Shown here in pieces: positions 43,689-50,475 of a DNA stretch of 50,475 nucleotides (position 1 is the first letter of the stretch; every line of letters starts with the position of its first letter). The DNA is from Chitinophagaceae bacterium (GTDB lineage: Bacteria; Bacteroidota; Bacteroidia; Chitinophagales; Chitinophagaceae), in contig JANWIY010000112.1 in assembly GCA_025449645.1 (NCBI GenBank), positions 1-50,475 on the forward strand, given 5' to 3'. A model generated the notes under the pieces. It was not told the DNA's origin. It worked only from the letters and a program-made list of their open reading frames with translations, and searched no databases. The position numbers were made by a program, and so were the translations under genes.

Positions 43689-44711
43689 TTAATTCGGAGT
43701 CATCATCACCATGGGCTTAATTGCACCGCCTGCGGGATCGAGCCAGTGCTTAAATTCATTTCCCACTTCATTGAATGAAACACGGTGACTTATATAAGGT
43801 GCAGGGTTTATCCATCCACGCCGGATAGAAGAAATCACCCATTCGAAATCCTTCCGCGTGGCATTCCTGCTTCCCATCAATGTCGTTTCGCGCTTGTGAA
43901 ACTCAGGATGATTAAAACAAATATCTTCCTTTTGCAATCCGATCAGAATATACCTCCCGCCATGGGCCAGCCAATCTATTCCTCCGGAAATCGCTTTCTT
44001 ATTCCCTGTGGCATCAACAACAACCAGGGGCATATCACCATGAGTAATTTCCATCAGCTGATCATTTATGTTGGAGGATGTCGCATCAATAATCTGTTCT
44101 ATATTTAATACTTCCCTGCAAAATCGAATCCGCTGCTCATTCATATCCATGGCGATTACCCTGCCACCGGCTATACGGGCGAATTCCATCGCACCCAAGC
44201 CGATCGGTCCGGCACCAACAACCAACACGAATTCACCGCCGGCGACCGCTGCACGCGAAATCCCATGCGCGCCGATTGCAAAAGGCTCCAGCATGGCAAG
44301 CGCATCATAGCCCAGGCCATCTCCGTGAACAAGGGCATATTCAGGAACCTGCAGGTATTCTACCATTCCCCCATCCAGATGAACTCCGCAGACCTGTATG
44401 GTCACACAGCAATTTGGTCTGCCGGAACGGCAGGCGATGCATTGCCCGCAATAAAAATACGGAATAAGTGTAACGGGTTCCCCCACGGAAAAGCCATTTG
44501 TTCCAGATGTATCCATTAAATCGCCTGAAAGTTCATGGCCCAATATGCGGGGATAGTTAAAATAAGGCTGGGTGCCCTCGTAGGCATGAAGGTCCGTTCC
44601 GCAAATTCCAATGCGTTTTATTTTGATGATGGCATGCCCCGGTTTTAGATTCGGCTCTTCGATTTCTTTGTATTCTAAAAGTCCCGGCCTTGCACAAACC
44701 AACGACTTCAT
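43689..44711 (-). CDS. Zinc-binding alcohol dehydrogenase family protein
   Basis: A 340-residue medium-chain dehydrogenase. Catalytic zinc ligands C37 and H59 with E60 are visible in GICGTDLHAYEG and ILGHELSG. The structural zinc site has C88, C91, C94 and C102, and the Rossmann motif is VVGAGPIGLGAMEFA. Members with this sequence style sit next to SDRs in L-fucose or other deoxysugar-acid oxidation gene sets of Bacteroidota. That role is inferred from memory of the family and its neighbour. A dehydratase or sugar permease is absent from the window. An inverted repeat lies just upstream of its start. Confidence 0.88.
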   Translation of the reverse strand: MKSLVCARPGLLEYKEIEEPNLKPGHAIIKIKRIGICGTDLHAYEGTQPYFNYPRILGHELSGDLMDTSGTNGFSVGEPVTLIPYFYCGQCIACRSGRPNCCVTIQVCGVHLDGGMVEYLQVPEYALVHGDGLGYDALAMLEPFAIGAHGISRAAVAGGEFVLVVGAGPIGLGAMEFARIAGGRVIAMDMNEQRIRFCREVLNIEQIIDATSSNINDQLMEITHGDMPLVVVDATGNKKAISGGIDWLAHGGRYILIGLQKEDICFNHPEFHKRETTLMGSRNATRKDFEWVISSIRRGWINPAPYISHRVSFNEVGNEFKHWLDPAGGAIKPMVMMTPN

Positions 44712-44733
44712 TGATAACCTTTATGTTTAATTT

Positions 44734-44751
44734 TTCAAAAGTGCACTTGAA
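44734..44751. promoter_or_regulatory. Imperfect palindrome upstream of the zinc dehydrogenase gene
   Basis: The sequence ttcaaaagtgcacttgaa contains the 10-bp perfect palindrome aagtgcactt (44739-44748) with matching flanks ttcaa and ttgaa after a 2-nt bulge. It lies 23 to 40 nt before the start codon of the minus-strand gene, a plausible place for an operator. No regulator gene is adjacent. It could be chance. Confidence 0.25.
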
Positions 44752-44808
44752 AGATGCCCTGAGAGAGCAAATTAGGTATAAAAGTTCTAATGAAATAAAA
44801 GGGGATAA

Positions 44809-45837
44809 CTATTCCGCGATCCGGGCTTTAGCATAATACTTCTTCAAAAATTCTTTTTTTGAATCATTGTAAGAAGAAACCATGCCCAGCTTAAACAGGC
44901 AGTAAATATATATCCATGCAAGGTCCAGCTGATAGGGCAAAAAGCCGGCCCGCGCACTGCCTGGAAAAAGATGGTGATTATTATGCCATTCGCCGGAAAA
45001 CAAGCCCGGCCGGGTCTGATTGATTGAAAGATTAGACTTATCGAAGTCAATTCCATCAATTTGCTTGTTCTTTCCCTTGCCATGGCCCGTGTAATTGAAA
45101 GCTCTTACGAGCATTTGCCACAAAAAAGCTCCGCTGAAGCAAGCACAGACCAACCCATTCCCGCCGATAAAGTACAAAATGAAATACCAGACGGTCCAGT
45201 TAAGCAGCAACAAAATGATAACATAAGCCGGCCGGGAAACGGATCCCCAGGTCAGGTAATCCTTATATGAGTTCAGTGCTACCCCGGTATGATCCAAAAA
45301 ATGGCGGACCCGTTGATATTTTTCCTGACTGAGGTTTCTGGAAATAGCCTGATGGTTAATATCTGCAAGCATGCAGTACATGAACCCTCCCTGCGGATTA
45401 TAAGGGTCCCCGGGTTCGTCAGATTTAACATGATGCACGTGATGGGAGATCACATAGAGCTCTTCAGGGAATGTTCTGATCACCAGGTTTTGCGTGATGA
45501 ACCGCCAGATCTTCTGACTAAAGCGATATGATCTGTGCGTGCAGAACCGATGGAACCAGATGGTTCCGTGCGTGCTCATAACGATCATCGCATAAACAGT
45601 CAATACGATAACCAATTTCCAGGAGATAAAATCAATTAGAAAAAAAAGGAAGAATGGCAACATACAGGCAGCCATAGCCCAGCTAAAGAGGGAAATCCAG
45701 TTTTTTTTGCTTTTGAAGATATTTATGCGGGAAAATGCTTCGGCATACAATTGTCGCAGTGTCGGCCTTATCAACAATCCCCGGTCATCCATCCAGCCAT
45801 AAGAAGGTTGCTGAAGAATCTCGTCAATAAAAGCCAT
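44809..45837 (-). CDS. Membrane fatty acid desaturase
   Basis: A 342-residue membrane enzyme with three His boxes: HRFCTH (H96 and H101), HHVHH (132-136) and HNNHH (285-289). This is the diiron-binding pattern of acyl-CoA/acyl-lipid desaturases that use O2 to introduce a double bond. About four to five membrane helices surround the boxes (near 52-70, 74-92, 204-222 and 226-245). It may tune membrane fluidity; its fatty-acyl substrate form is unknown. It is a monocistronic-looking gene with 97 nt before the zinc dehydrogenase start and a 358-nt gap on its other side. Confidence 0.9.
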   Translation of the reverse strand: MAFIDEILQQPSYGWMDDRGLLIRPTLRQLYAEAFSRINIFKSKKNWISLFSWAMAACMLPFFLFFLIDFISWKLVIVLTVYAMIVMSTHGTIWFHRFCTHRSYRFSQKIWRFITQNLVIRTFPEELYVISHHVHHVKSDEPGDPYNPQGGFMYCMLADINHQAISRNLSQEKYQRVRHFLDHTGVALNSYKDYLTWGSVSRPAYVIILLLLNWTVWYFILYFIGGNGLVCACFSGAFLWQMLVRAFNYTGHGKGKNKQIDGIDFDKSNLSINQTRPGLFSGEWHNNHHLFPGSARAGFLPYQLDLAWIYIYCLFKLGMVSSYNDSKKEFLKKYYAKARIAE

Positions 45838-46195
45838 AAAAAAAGAGCAATTAAATGATTAAATATGATACTACGCTGAAGTAAATTCCAGCGCCATTCA
45901 AACAAGTTACGGAAAAATATGGAAATAGATCTTATATATTGAGTTAATATCCTTCGTTCTTAAAACGTTCACTTGCTTTCTGCAATTAAAAAAACAACCG
46001 ATCTTCAGGAACGGAAATCGCTATGCCGCCAACCCGGGGAGCCCCATTAGCTTTTATAGATGGATAATTCAATGCGCCCGGCACCTGAGGCGCATTGCCC
46101 TATACATAAACGTACCCGGAAAAATTGCAGATGTCATTCCCCGTCAATCCATGCAGATAGTAATTCGTGCCCGGCCCAAAATTCCTGCGAATCGC
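45838..46195. other. 358-nt intergenic region with a decayed reading frame
   Basis: No intact gene. On the minus strand, the frame that continues past the DUF4846 stop runs for about 66 codons (46195 down to about 45989) with a single internal stop, encoding GPGTNYYLHGLTGND and later NYPSIKANGAPRVGG. This looks more protein-like than random and may be the 3' remnant of a lost gene. The part nearest the desaturase gene is AT-rich and should hold its promoter. No repeat, tRNA or terminator is evident. Confidence 0.4.
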
Positions 46196-46960
46196 CTACT
46201 CAAATTTTCTCAAATAATAATTTTTGAAAATGCAACTGGCAGTTGCGATAGATGATTTGGATAAATGATACCATGGACTTAGAGAGGGTTCATAGGGATT
46301 CGACAATATATATATGGATTGAGCCGGCATATAACCTTCAACCAGTTTATAAACCGTGTCTTTGTTTCCATTGATGGCTTCATCCATAATCATGCAACAG
46401 TGACCCGGACTTCCGGGAAAAATGATTACGGAACCGACCTGTAGTTTTTCAGCCGGTTTTAATTCCTTACAAAGTGAAATGGTATTTGCGTAGGCATAAA
46501 CGATATCCAGGTATTTCCGGAGCGACTGATGGGATTTGCCGGACTGCCCTGCAATCCTGAGAAACCTTAATCCATTTCCAGACGAAACGGGCCGGATCCC
46601 TTTGCAGTAATCAGTCCAGGAATAATATCCCCCACTCGTAAAATGGAAGCCAATTTCGTCGAACATGAGCTGGCTGAAAAGATATTCTGCCCGAATCCGC
46701 ATCAGGGCGTCCGCGCATTGTTGCAGGTCAGATTTTCCCACATCATAATTAATAATCGCTGCGTGCTTACCCTGATTGGAAACAAGATTTCCCCGGAAGT
46801 CCAAAATGGGGCCATTTTGAGCAGGAAGATGTTGCAGGAAATAAGGCCATGAGTGTACAGGAAAAGTAAGTGGTCGTAAATCATACAATGATTCGTTCAC
46901 ATCAGCCGTTGTAGCATGGCAACCAAAAAAAGAAAACGCGAGAACGATGAATGTCCGCAT
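46196..46960 (-). CDS. DUF4846 lipoprotein
   Basis: A 254-residue protein with a short hydrophobic leader (VLAFSFFGC) that may be a lipoprotein signal with the Cys at residue 14. The body carries the DUF4846 marks: AAIINYDVGKSDLQQCADALMRIRAEYLF, GYYSWTDYCKGIRP, VGSVIIFPGSPGHCCMIMD and a final SPWYHLSKSSIA. Function is unknown; the GHCCMIMD segment looks like part of an NlpC/P60-like papain fold with a possible Cys-His pair, which is speculative. It is 56 nt from the E1 gene upstream on the same strand. Confidence 0.8.
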   Translation of the reverse strand: MRTFIVLAFSFFGCHATTADVNESLYDLRPLTFPVHSWPYFLQHLPAQNGPILDFRGNLVSNQGKHAAIINYDVGKSDLQQCADALMRIRAEYLFSQLMFDEIGFHFTSGGYYSWTDYCKGIRPVSSGNGLRFLRIAGQSGKSHQSLRKYLDIVYAYANTISLCKELKPAEKLQVGSVIIFPGSPGHCCMIMDEAINGNKDTVYKLVEGYMPAQSIYILSNPYEPSLSPWYHLSKSSIATASCIFKNYYLRKFE

Positions 46961-47016
46961 TAAATAAGGACTCCTGTATTCATGTTTTCCATAAACATTT
47001 ATAGAAAATCAATAAC

Positions 47017-49062
47017 CTAGGCTTCCAGCAAAGCTTTCAGCCTTGCCTCAGTCTTAAGTGCACCGGGGAGCACTTCATTCTCCAGCAGCATATTCATCGG
47101 AATTGCCGGCACATTCAGTGCACCTAATACTTCAACGGCATTGTCCAGCCATTGAAAGCAGACATTGGAAATCCTGCCCGCAAGTGCTTCGGCAAAGGAA
47201 TTATTCTGAGCTTCTTCCGTCAGCACCAGGCACTTGCCGTGTTTCTTTACGGTTTCAAATATCAGTTCTTCGTCAAGCGGAAACAAACTGCGCAGGTCAA
47301 TGATTTCGATTTGACCATTAAATTTTTTAGAAGCCGCCAGGGCCCAGTAAACCCCCATTCCATATGTGATCACACAGCAGGTATTTTTCTGTACCAGCCC
47401 GGAAGAAGAGACAGCGAGCGCTACCCGGGCTTTGCCAAGCGGAATGATATAATCCCTGGAAGGTTGCGTTGTTTGTGCATCTTCCGTCCCCGGCACCTTA
47501 CTCCAGTACAGACCTTTATGCTCGAGCATCAGTACGGGATTCGGATCCAGGAACGCTGCTTTCATCAGACCCTTCATATCCGCCGCATTCGACGGATAAA
47601 CAATTTTCAGTCCTTTCACTGACAGCAGTGTAGTTTCCATGCTTGCGCTATGATAAGGTCCTCCGCCCCCATATGCTCCTACCGGAATCCTGATCAGGGC
47701 CTGTACCGGAAATTTTCCACAGCTGAGGTAGGATGATTTGGCCAGTTCTGTAACGAGTTGATTAAATCCGGGATATACATAATCCCCGAATTGTATTTCC
47801 ACAATGGGTTTTAATCCCGCTGCACTCATACCCACCGTAGATCCGATCAGATAGGCTTCCTGAATGGCCGTATTAAAAACACGATGATCACCAAACTGTG
47901 CCGCAAGGGTAGCTGTTTCACGAAATACGCCGCCAAGCCTCCGGCCTATGTCCTGCCCGTATAAAACGGCTTCCGGATATTCTTCGAGAATCTCCCTCAA
48001 GGCATAAAGTACGGCATCCACCATCATTATTTTCCTGGCACCTTCGGGCGATCTTTCTCCGCCCTCTTCCGTTACGGATGTCGGAACAAAAATATGTTCA
48101 GCAGCAGTCCGCACATCTGGTTCCGGTGAAGCAACTGCTTTCTCAAATTCCGCAGACACGTACGCGCCGGCTTCTTTTTCAATTTCCTTCAACTGACCAT
48201 CGCTGAATCCTTCCTGGAATAACTGTCTTTTTAACACTTTTAACGGATCCAGCGCGCGGTGAATGGCAAGGTCTTCTTCACTGCGATAGCTTTCCATGCG
48301 AACACCACTGGTATGATGGCCGAGCAAAGGAACGCGTGCATGAACCAGGTAAGGGCACCTGTTTTTTCTAACGCAGCCGAAGACCGTTTGCATACATTGG
48401 AAAGACTGCTCAAAATCCGCACCATCTATTTTAATTCTTTCCATACCTGCAAAGCCGCCGGCATAGCAGAATGCATCCATGGTGCGCACTTCGTCGGCAG
48501 TTGCGCTGATACCCCAGCTATTATCCTGAACCAGATAAATAACTGGAAGTTTTTTTAAAACAGCAAATTGAAATGCTTCGCTTACTTCTCCTTCCGTAAG
48601 GCTTGCATCACCCAATGAACAAAGTACAACGGCACCTGGATCCGCCTTTCCGGATTGTTCCCGGAATGCGATACCCTGGGCGACACCTGTTGCAGGAATG
48701 GCCTGCATGCCGGTAGCACTGCTTTGATGGATGATGGTGGGTTTGCAGGCAGACCTGTAATTCGGGTGCGAATAATAGGATTTGCCTCCCGAAAAAAGAT
48801 CATTTCCCCTGGCTAGCAATTGTTCCATCAGGTCATATGGGGAGAACCCAAGACCAAGCAGCAGACTTTCATCGCGGTAATAAGGGCTCACATAATCCCC
48901 GGGCTGCAGTTGAAAAGCGGCGGCCAGCTGAATGGATTCATGTCCCGACGATACCGAATGAACATATTTACATGTGGATCGGTTATTCTCGTAAATAGCA
49001 GCCATTGCCCGGGCAATGCAAATACACCGGTACGCCTTGAGAAGAATTGCGGGATCAGTCAT
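47017..49062 (-). CDS. Fused alpha-beta 2-oxoacid dehydrogenase E1
   Basis: A 681-residue thiamine-diphosphate enzyme. Residues 1-330 are the alpha half, with the ThDP-binding motif GDASLTEGEVSEAFQFAVLKKLPVIYLVQDN (G151, D152 to N181). Residues 342-681 are the beta half, opening MMVDAVLYALREILEEYPEAVLYGQDIG and ending with the transketolase C-terminal domain. The fused order matches the branched-chain or pyruvate E1 of Bacteroidota. No E2 or E3 gene is nearby, so the complex partners lie elsewhere. Decarboxylation of a 2-oxoacid with acyl transfer to lipoate is the expected reaction; substrate preference is unknown. Confidence 0.9.
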   Translation of the reverse strand: MTDPAILLKAYRCICIARAMAAIYENNRSTCKYVHSVSSGHESIQLAAAFQLQPGDYVSPYYRDESLLLGLGFSPYDLMEQLLARGNDLFSGGKSYYSHPNYRSACKPTIIHQSSATGMQAIPATGVAQGIAFREQSGKADPGAVVLCSLGDASLTEGEVSEAFQFAVLKKLPVIYLVQDNSWGISATADEVRTMDAFCYAGGFAGMERIKIDGADFEQSFQCMQTVFGCVRKNRCPYLVHARVPLLGHHTSGVRMESYRSEEDLAIHRALDPLKVLKRQLFQEGFSDGQLKEIEKEAGAYVSAEFEKAVASPEPDVRTAAEHIFVPTSVTEEGGERSPEGARKIMMVDAVLYALREILEEYPEAVLYGQDIGRRLGGVFRETATLAAQFGDHRVFNTAIQEAYLIGSTVGMSAAGLKPIVEIQFGDYVYPGFNQLVTELAKSSYLSCGKFPVQALIRIPVGAYGGGGPYHSASMETTLLSVKGLKIVYPSNAADMKGLMKAAFLDPNPVLMLEHKGLYWSKVPGTEDAQTTQPSRDYIIPLGKARVALAVSSSGLVQKNTCCVITYGMGVYWALAASKKFNGQIEIIDLRSLFPLDEELIFETVKKHGKCLVLTEEAQNNSFAEALAGRISNVCFQWLDNAVEVLGALNVPAIPMNMLLENEVLPGALKTEARLKALLEA

Positions 49063-49123
49063 GCGATGGAGGTTCTTAAATTGAGACCCCTGATGGGAAG
49101 AGAGGCCCTTCCTTTAGCAGGAA

Positions 49124-49735
49124 CTATTTTATTTCGAGGGCCAGCAGACTTTCATCCTCTATGAAAGCTTCCAGCTCGTCTCCAACTACGCATTCACCCA
49201 CGCCAGCTGGAGTGCCGGTATAGATCAGATCACCTATATTGATAGAAAAGAATGTAGAAATATAAGCGACAATTTTATCAAAATTGTTCAGCATAAGGGT
49301 TGTATTACCTTGCTGGACAAGCTCTTTATTTTTGTAAAGGCAGAAATTAATCTCCTTTTTGTTCTTAACGTTTTGAAACGGAATCCATTTGCCCACTGCC
49401 GCGGAATTATCCCAGGCTTTTGCTTTTTCCCAGGGCAAGCCTTTTTCTTTCAATTCATTCTGGATGTCCCGTGCTGTAAAATCAATTCCTGCACTGATGG
49501 CGTCATAGTATTTCGAAGAAAAGCGCTCCTGGAGGTACTTCCCGTTTTTTGAAATACGCAATACCAGCTCGCATTCATAGTGCAACTCATTAGTAAATTC
49601 CGGATAATAAAAGGGAGTATGAGCCTGAAGCAGGGCGCTCTTGGGTTTCATGAAGATTATAGGTTCCTCAGGCACCTCATTATTTAATTCAGCCGCATGT
49701 GCAACGTAGTTTCGACCAACGCAGAATATTTTCAT
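49124..49735 (-). CDS. Fumarylacetoacetate hydrolase family protein
   Basis: A 203-residue FAH-family enzyme with the compact single-domain length. Typical marks are IFCVGRNYVAHAAEL, IFMKPKSAL, the metal-binding HYECELVLRI, a ISAGIDFTARDIQ segment and SINIGDLIYTGTPAGVG. The family cleaves C-C bonds of acylpyruvates or decarboxylates oxaloacetate; the substrate here is not determined. The frame opens at a TTG (49741), but the ATG two codons later gives the usual N terminus. It sits 61 nt before the E1 gene and 138 nt after pth on the same strand. Confidence 0.88.
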   Translation of the reverse strand: MKIFCVGRNYVAHAAELNNEVPEEPIIFMKPKSALLQAHTPFYYPEFTNELHYECELVLRISKNGKYLQERFSSKYYDAISAGIDFTARDIQNELKEKGLPWEKAKAWDNSAAVGKWIPFQNVKNKKEINFCLYKNKELVQQGNTTLMLNNFDKIVAYISTFFSINIGDLIYTGTPAGVGECVVGDELEAFIEDESLLALEIK

Positions 49736-49776
49736 ATTCAATTAGGGTTTTAGATAAAGATATTAACTCTGACATG

Positions 49777-49846
49777 CATGCCTGGACAGGCATGAAATAG
49801 TATCATAGGAGATTGAATATGAACATCCACAGCAGAAACTGTGGAT
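49777..49846. other. Two small hairpins in the pth-FAH gap
   Basis: Catgcct (49777-49783) pairs with aggcatg (49788-49794) around a 4-nt loop. Atccacag (49825-49832) pairs with ctgtggat (49839-49846) around a 6-nt loop. Neither is followed by a long T-run on the minus strand, so they are weak terminator candidates for pth. They may be attenuators or structured spacer. Confidence 0.3.
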
Positions 49847-49879
49847 TTAACCGCTAAAATAATGATTCCCAATTACAAA

Positions 49880-50458
49880 TCATAGTGTTACCTCTATTTT
49901 GTTGTAATCATTCATGGTCCTTTCAAGGCCTGAAAGAACAAAGCTTTCGATCATTTGCAATGCTTTTTCATTCTTTGCCCTGACCATGGGCAATTCTTCA
50001 GGATTCCATTTACCCAGTACATATTCAATCTGCATGCCACGCGGAAAATCGTTTCCGATTCCATACCGCAGCCGGGCATACTGGTCTGTTTGCAATTCAT
50101 CAAATATGCTTTTCAGTCCATTATGTCCTGCATCGCTCCCCGAGGCTCTTAGCCGGAGCCGGGATAGTGGCAGGGCAATATCATCCGTTACCACTAACAA
50201 GCGATCCAATGGAATTTTCTTGCGATCCAGCCAATATTTCACAGCCTTGCCGCTTAAATTCATGTAGGTAGAAGGCAGGATGCAGGTGAGCATCTTTCCT
50301 TTGAATTTAATTTCCGCGCACGCTGCAAGCCGCTCCATGGAAAATGAACCCTGATATTTGGCCACCAGAGCAGCCACTACATCGAATCCGATATTGTGGC
50401 GGGTGCCTTCATATTCAGAACCGATATTACCCAGTCCGGCAATCAGGAACAATGACAT
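49880..50458 (-). CDS. pth: Peptidyl-tRNA hydrolase
   Basis: A 192-residue enzyme that releases peptides from prematurely dropped peptidyl-tRNAs. Signature residues are visible: GLGNIGSEYEGTRHNIGFDVV with N11 and catalytic H21, STYMNLSGKAV, VVTDDIALP with the conserved Asp, and SDAGHNGLKSI with the conserved Asn. Length is normal. The ATG at 50458 lies near the end of the window, so upstream neighbours (often rplY/ctc) cannot be seen. It is housekeeping and expected to be single-copy. Confidence 0.95.
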   Translation of the reverse strand: MSLFLIAGLGNIGSEYEGTRHNIGFDVVAALVAKYQGSFSMERLAACAEIKFKGKMLTCILPSTYMNLSGKAVKYWLDRKKIPLDRLLVVTDDIALPLSRLRLRASGSDAGHNGLKSIFDELQTDQYARLRYGIGNDFPRGMQIEYVLGKWNPEELPMVRAKNEKALQMIESFVLSGLERTMNDYNKIEVTL

Positions 50459-50475
50459 ATACCAAAATTAGCGGA

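Noticed and set aside
1-50475. CRISPR arrays, insertion sequences, phage genes and integrases
   Set aside because: No tandem spaced repeats, transposase-like protein or terminal inverted repeats were seen on either strand.

Overview
The window looks like a chromosomal segment of a member of the Bacteroidota, most likely close to the Chitinophagaceae/Sphingobacteriia. The evidence is protein style only: two ~800-residue FtsX/MacB-type permeases with no ATPase, an ECF sigma factor with a tiny coupled partner, DUF6496, DUF2252, DUF4846 and YncE-type proteins, an RND-TolC system, and starts that rarely have a Shine-Dalgarno sequence. Several genes use GTG or TTG starts. There is one tRNA (tRNA-Pro, TGG). 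I see no transposase, phage gene, CRISPR array or rRNA.

Region 1 (8-4502, + strand) reads as an amino-sugar salvage operon: a nitrilase-superfamily amidase, nagB, nagA, a small YrdB-like membrane protein and a secreted CE2-like SGNH esterase. An AT-rich 13-bp hairpin follows. Region 2 (4650-9897, +) holds an FtsX permease, a secreted metallo-beta-lactamase-fold hydrolase and two divergent Rossmann/SDR proteins, one lacking the SDR catalytic Tyr and Lys. A terminator and tRNA-Pro (minus) separate it from region 3 (10213-14767, minus), which holds a second FtsX permease, an MmcQ/YjbR protein and a DUF2252 gene translationally coupled to a helical-repeat protein. Region 4 (15059-21313, minus) is a tolC-adaptor-RND efflux operon ending in a YncE beta-propeller gene. 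Region 5 (21518-22784, +) holds a histone-H1-like DUF6496 protein, three consecutive GC-rich hairpins, an ECF sigma factor and its short coupled partner.

Region 6 (22803-42872) is the most interesting part: about 20 kb of cell-surface glycan or glycolipid synthesis. It encodes a Wzx-type flippase, two O-antigen ligase/polymerase-type membrane proteins, a GT2, two GT4 enzymes, a GT9, a DUF1972-type glycosyltransferase and a GT39-like (GT-C) membrane glycosyltransferase. Between these lie two putative B12-dependent radical SAM enzymes, each followed by a class I methyltransferase, a SPASM-type radical SAM enzyme, a third methyltransferase, a metal-dependent amidohydrolase and a winged-helix/nucleotidyltransferase protein. 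I infer a glycan or lipid-linked product with unusual radical-based tailoring, such as C-methylation or epimerisation. No priming glycosyltransferase, Wzz or Wza-type exporter is visible here.

Region 7 (42883-50458, all minus) holds an SDR with YxxxN in place of YxxxK and a zinc alcohol dehydrogenase resembling sugar-acid (L-fucose type) oxidation enzymes. It also holds a three-histidine-box fatty acid desaturase, a DUF4846 lipoprotein, a fused alpha-beta 2-oxoacid dehydrogenase E1, an FAH-family hydrolase and peptidyl-tRNA hydrolase (pth). All functions are inferred from motifs and family resemblance read by eye; no database search was run.
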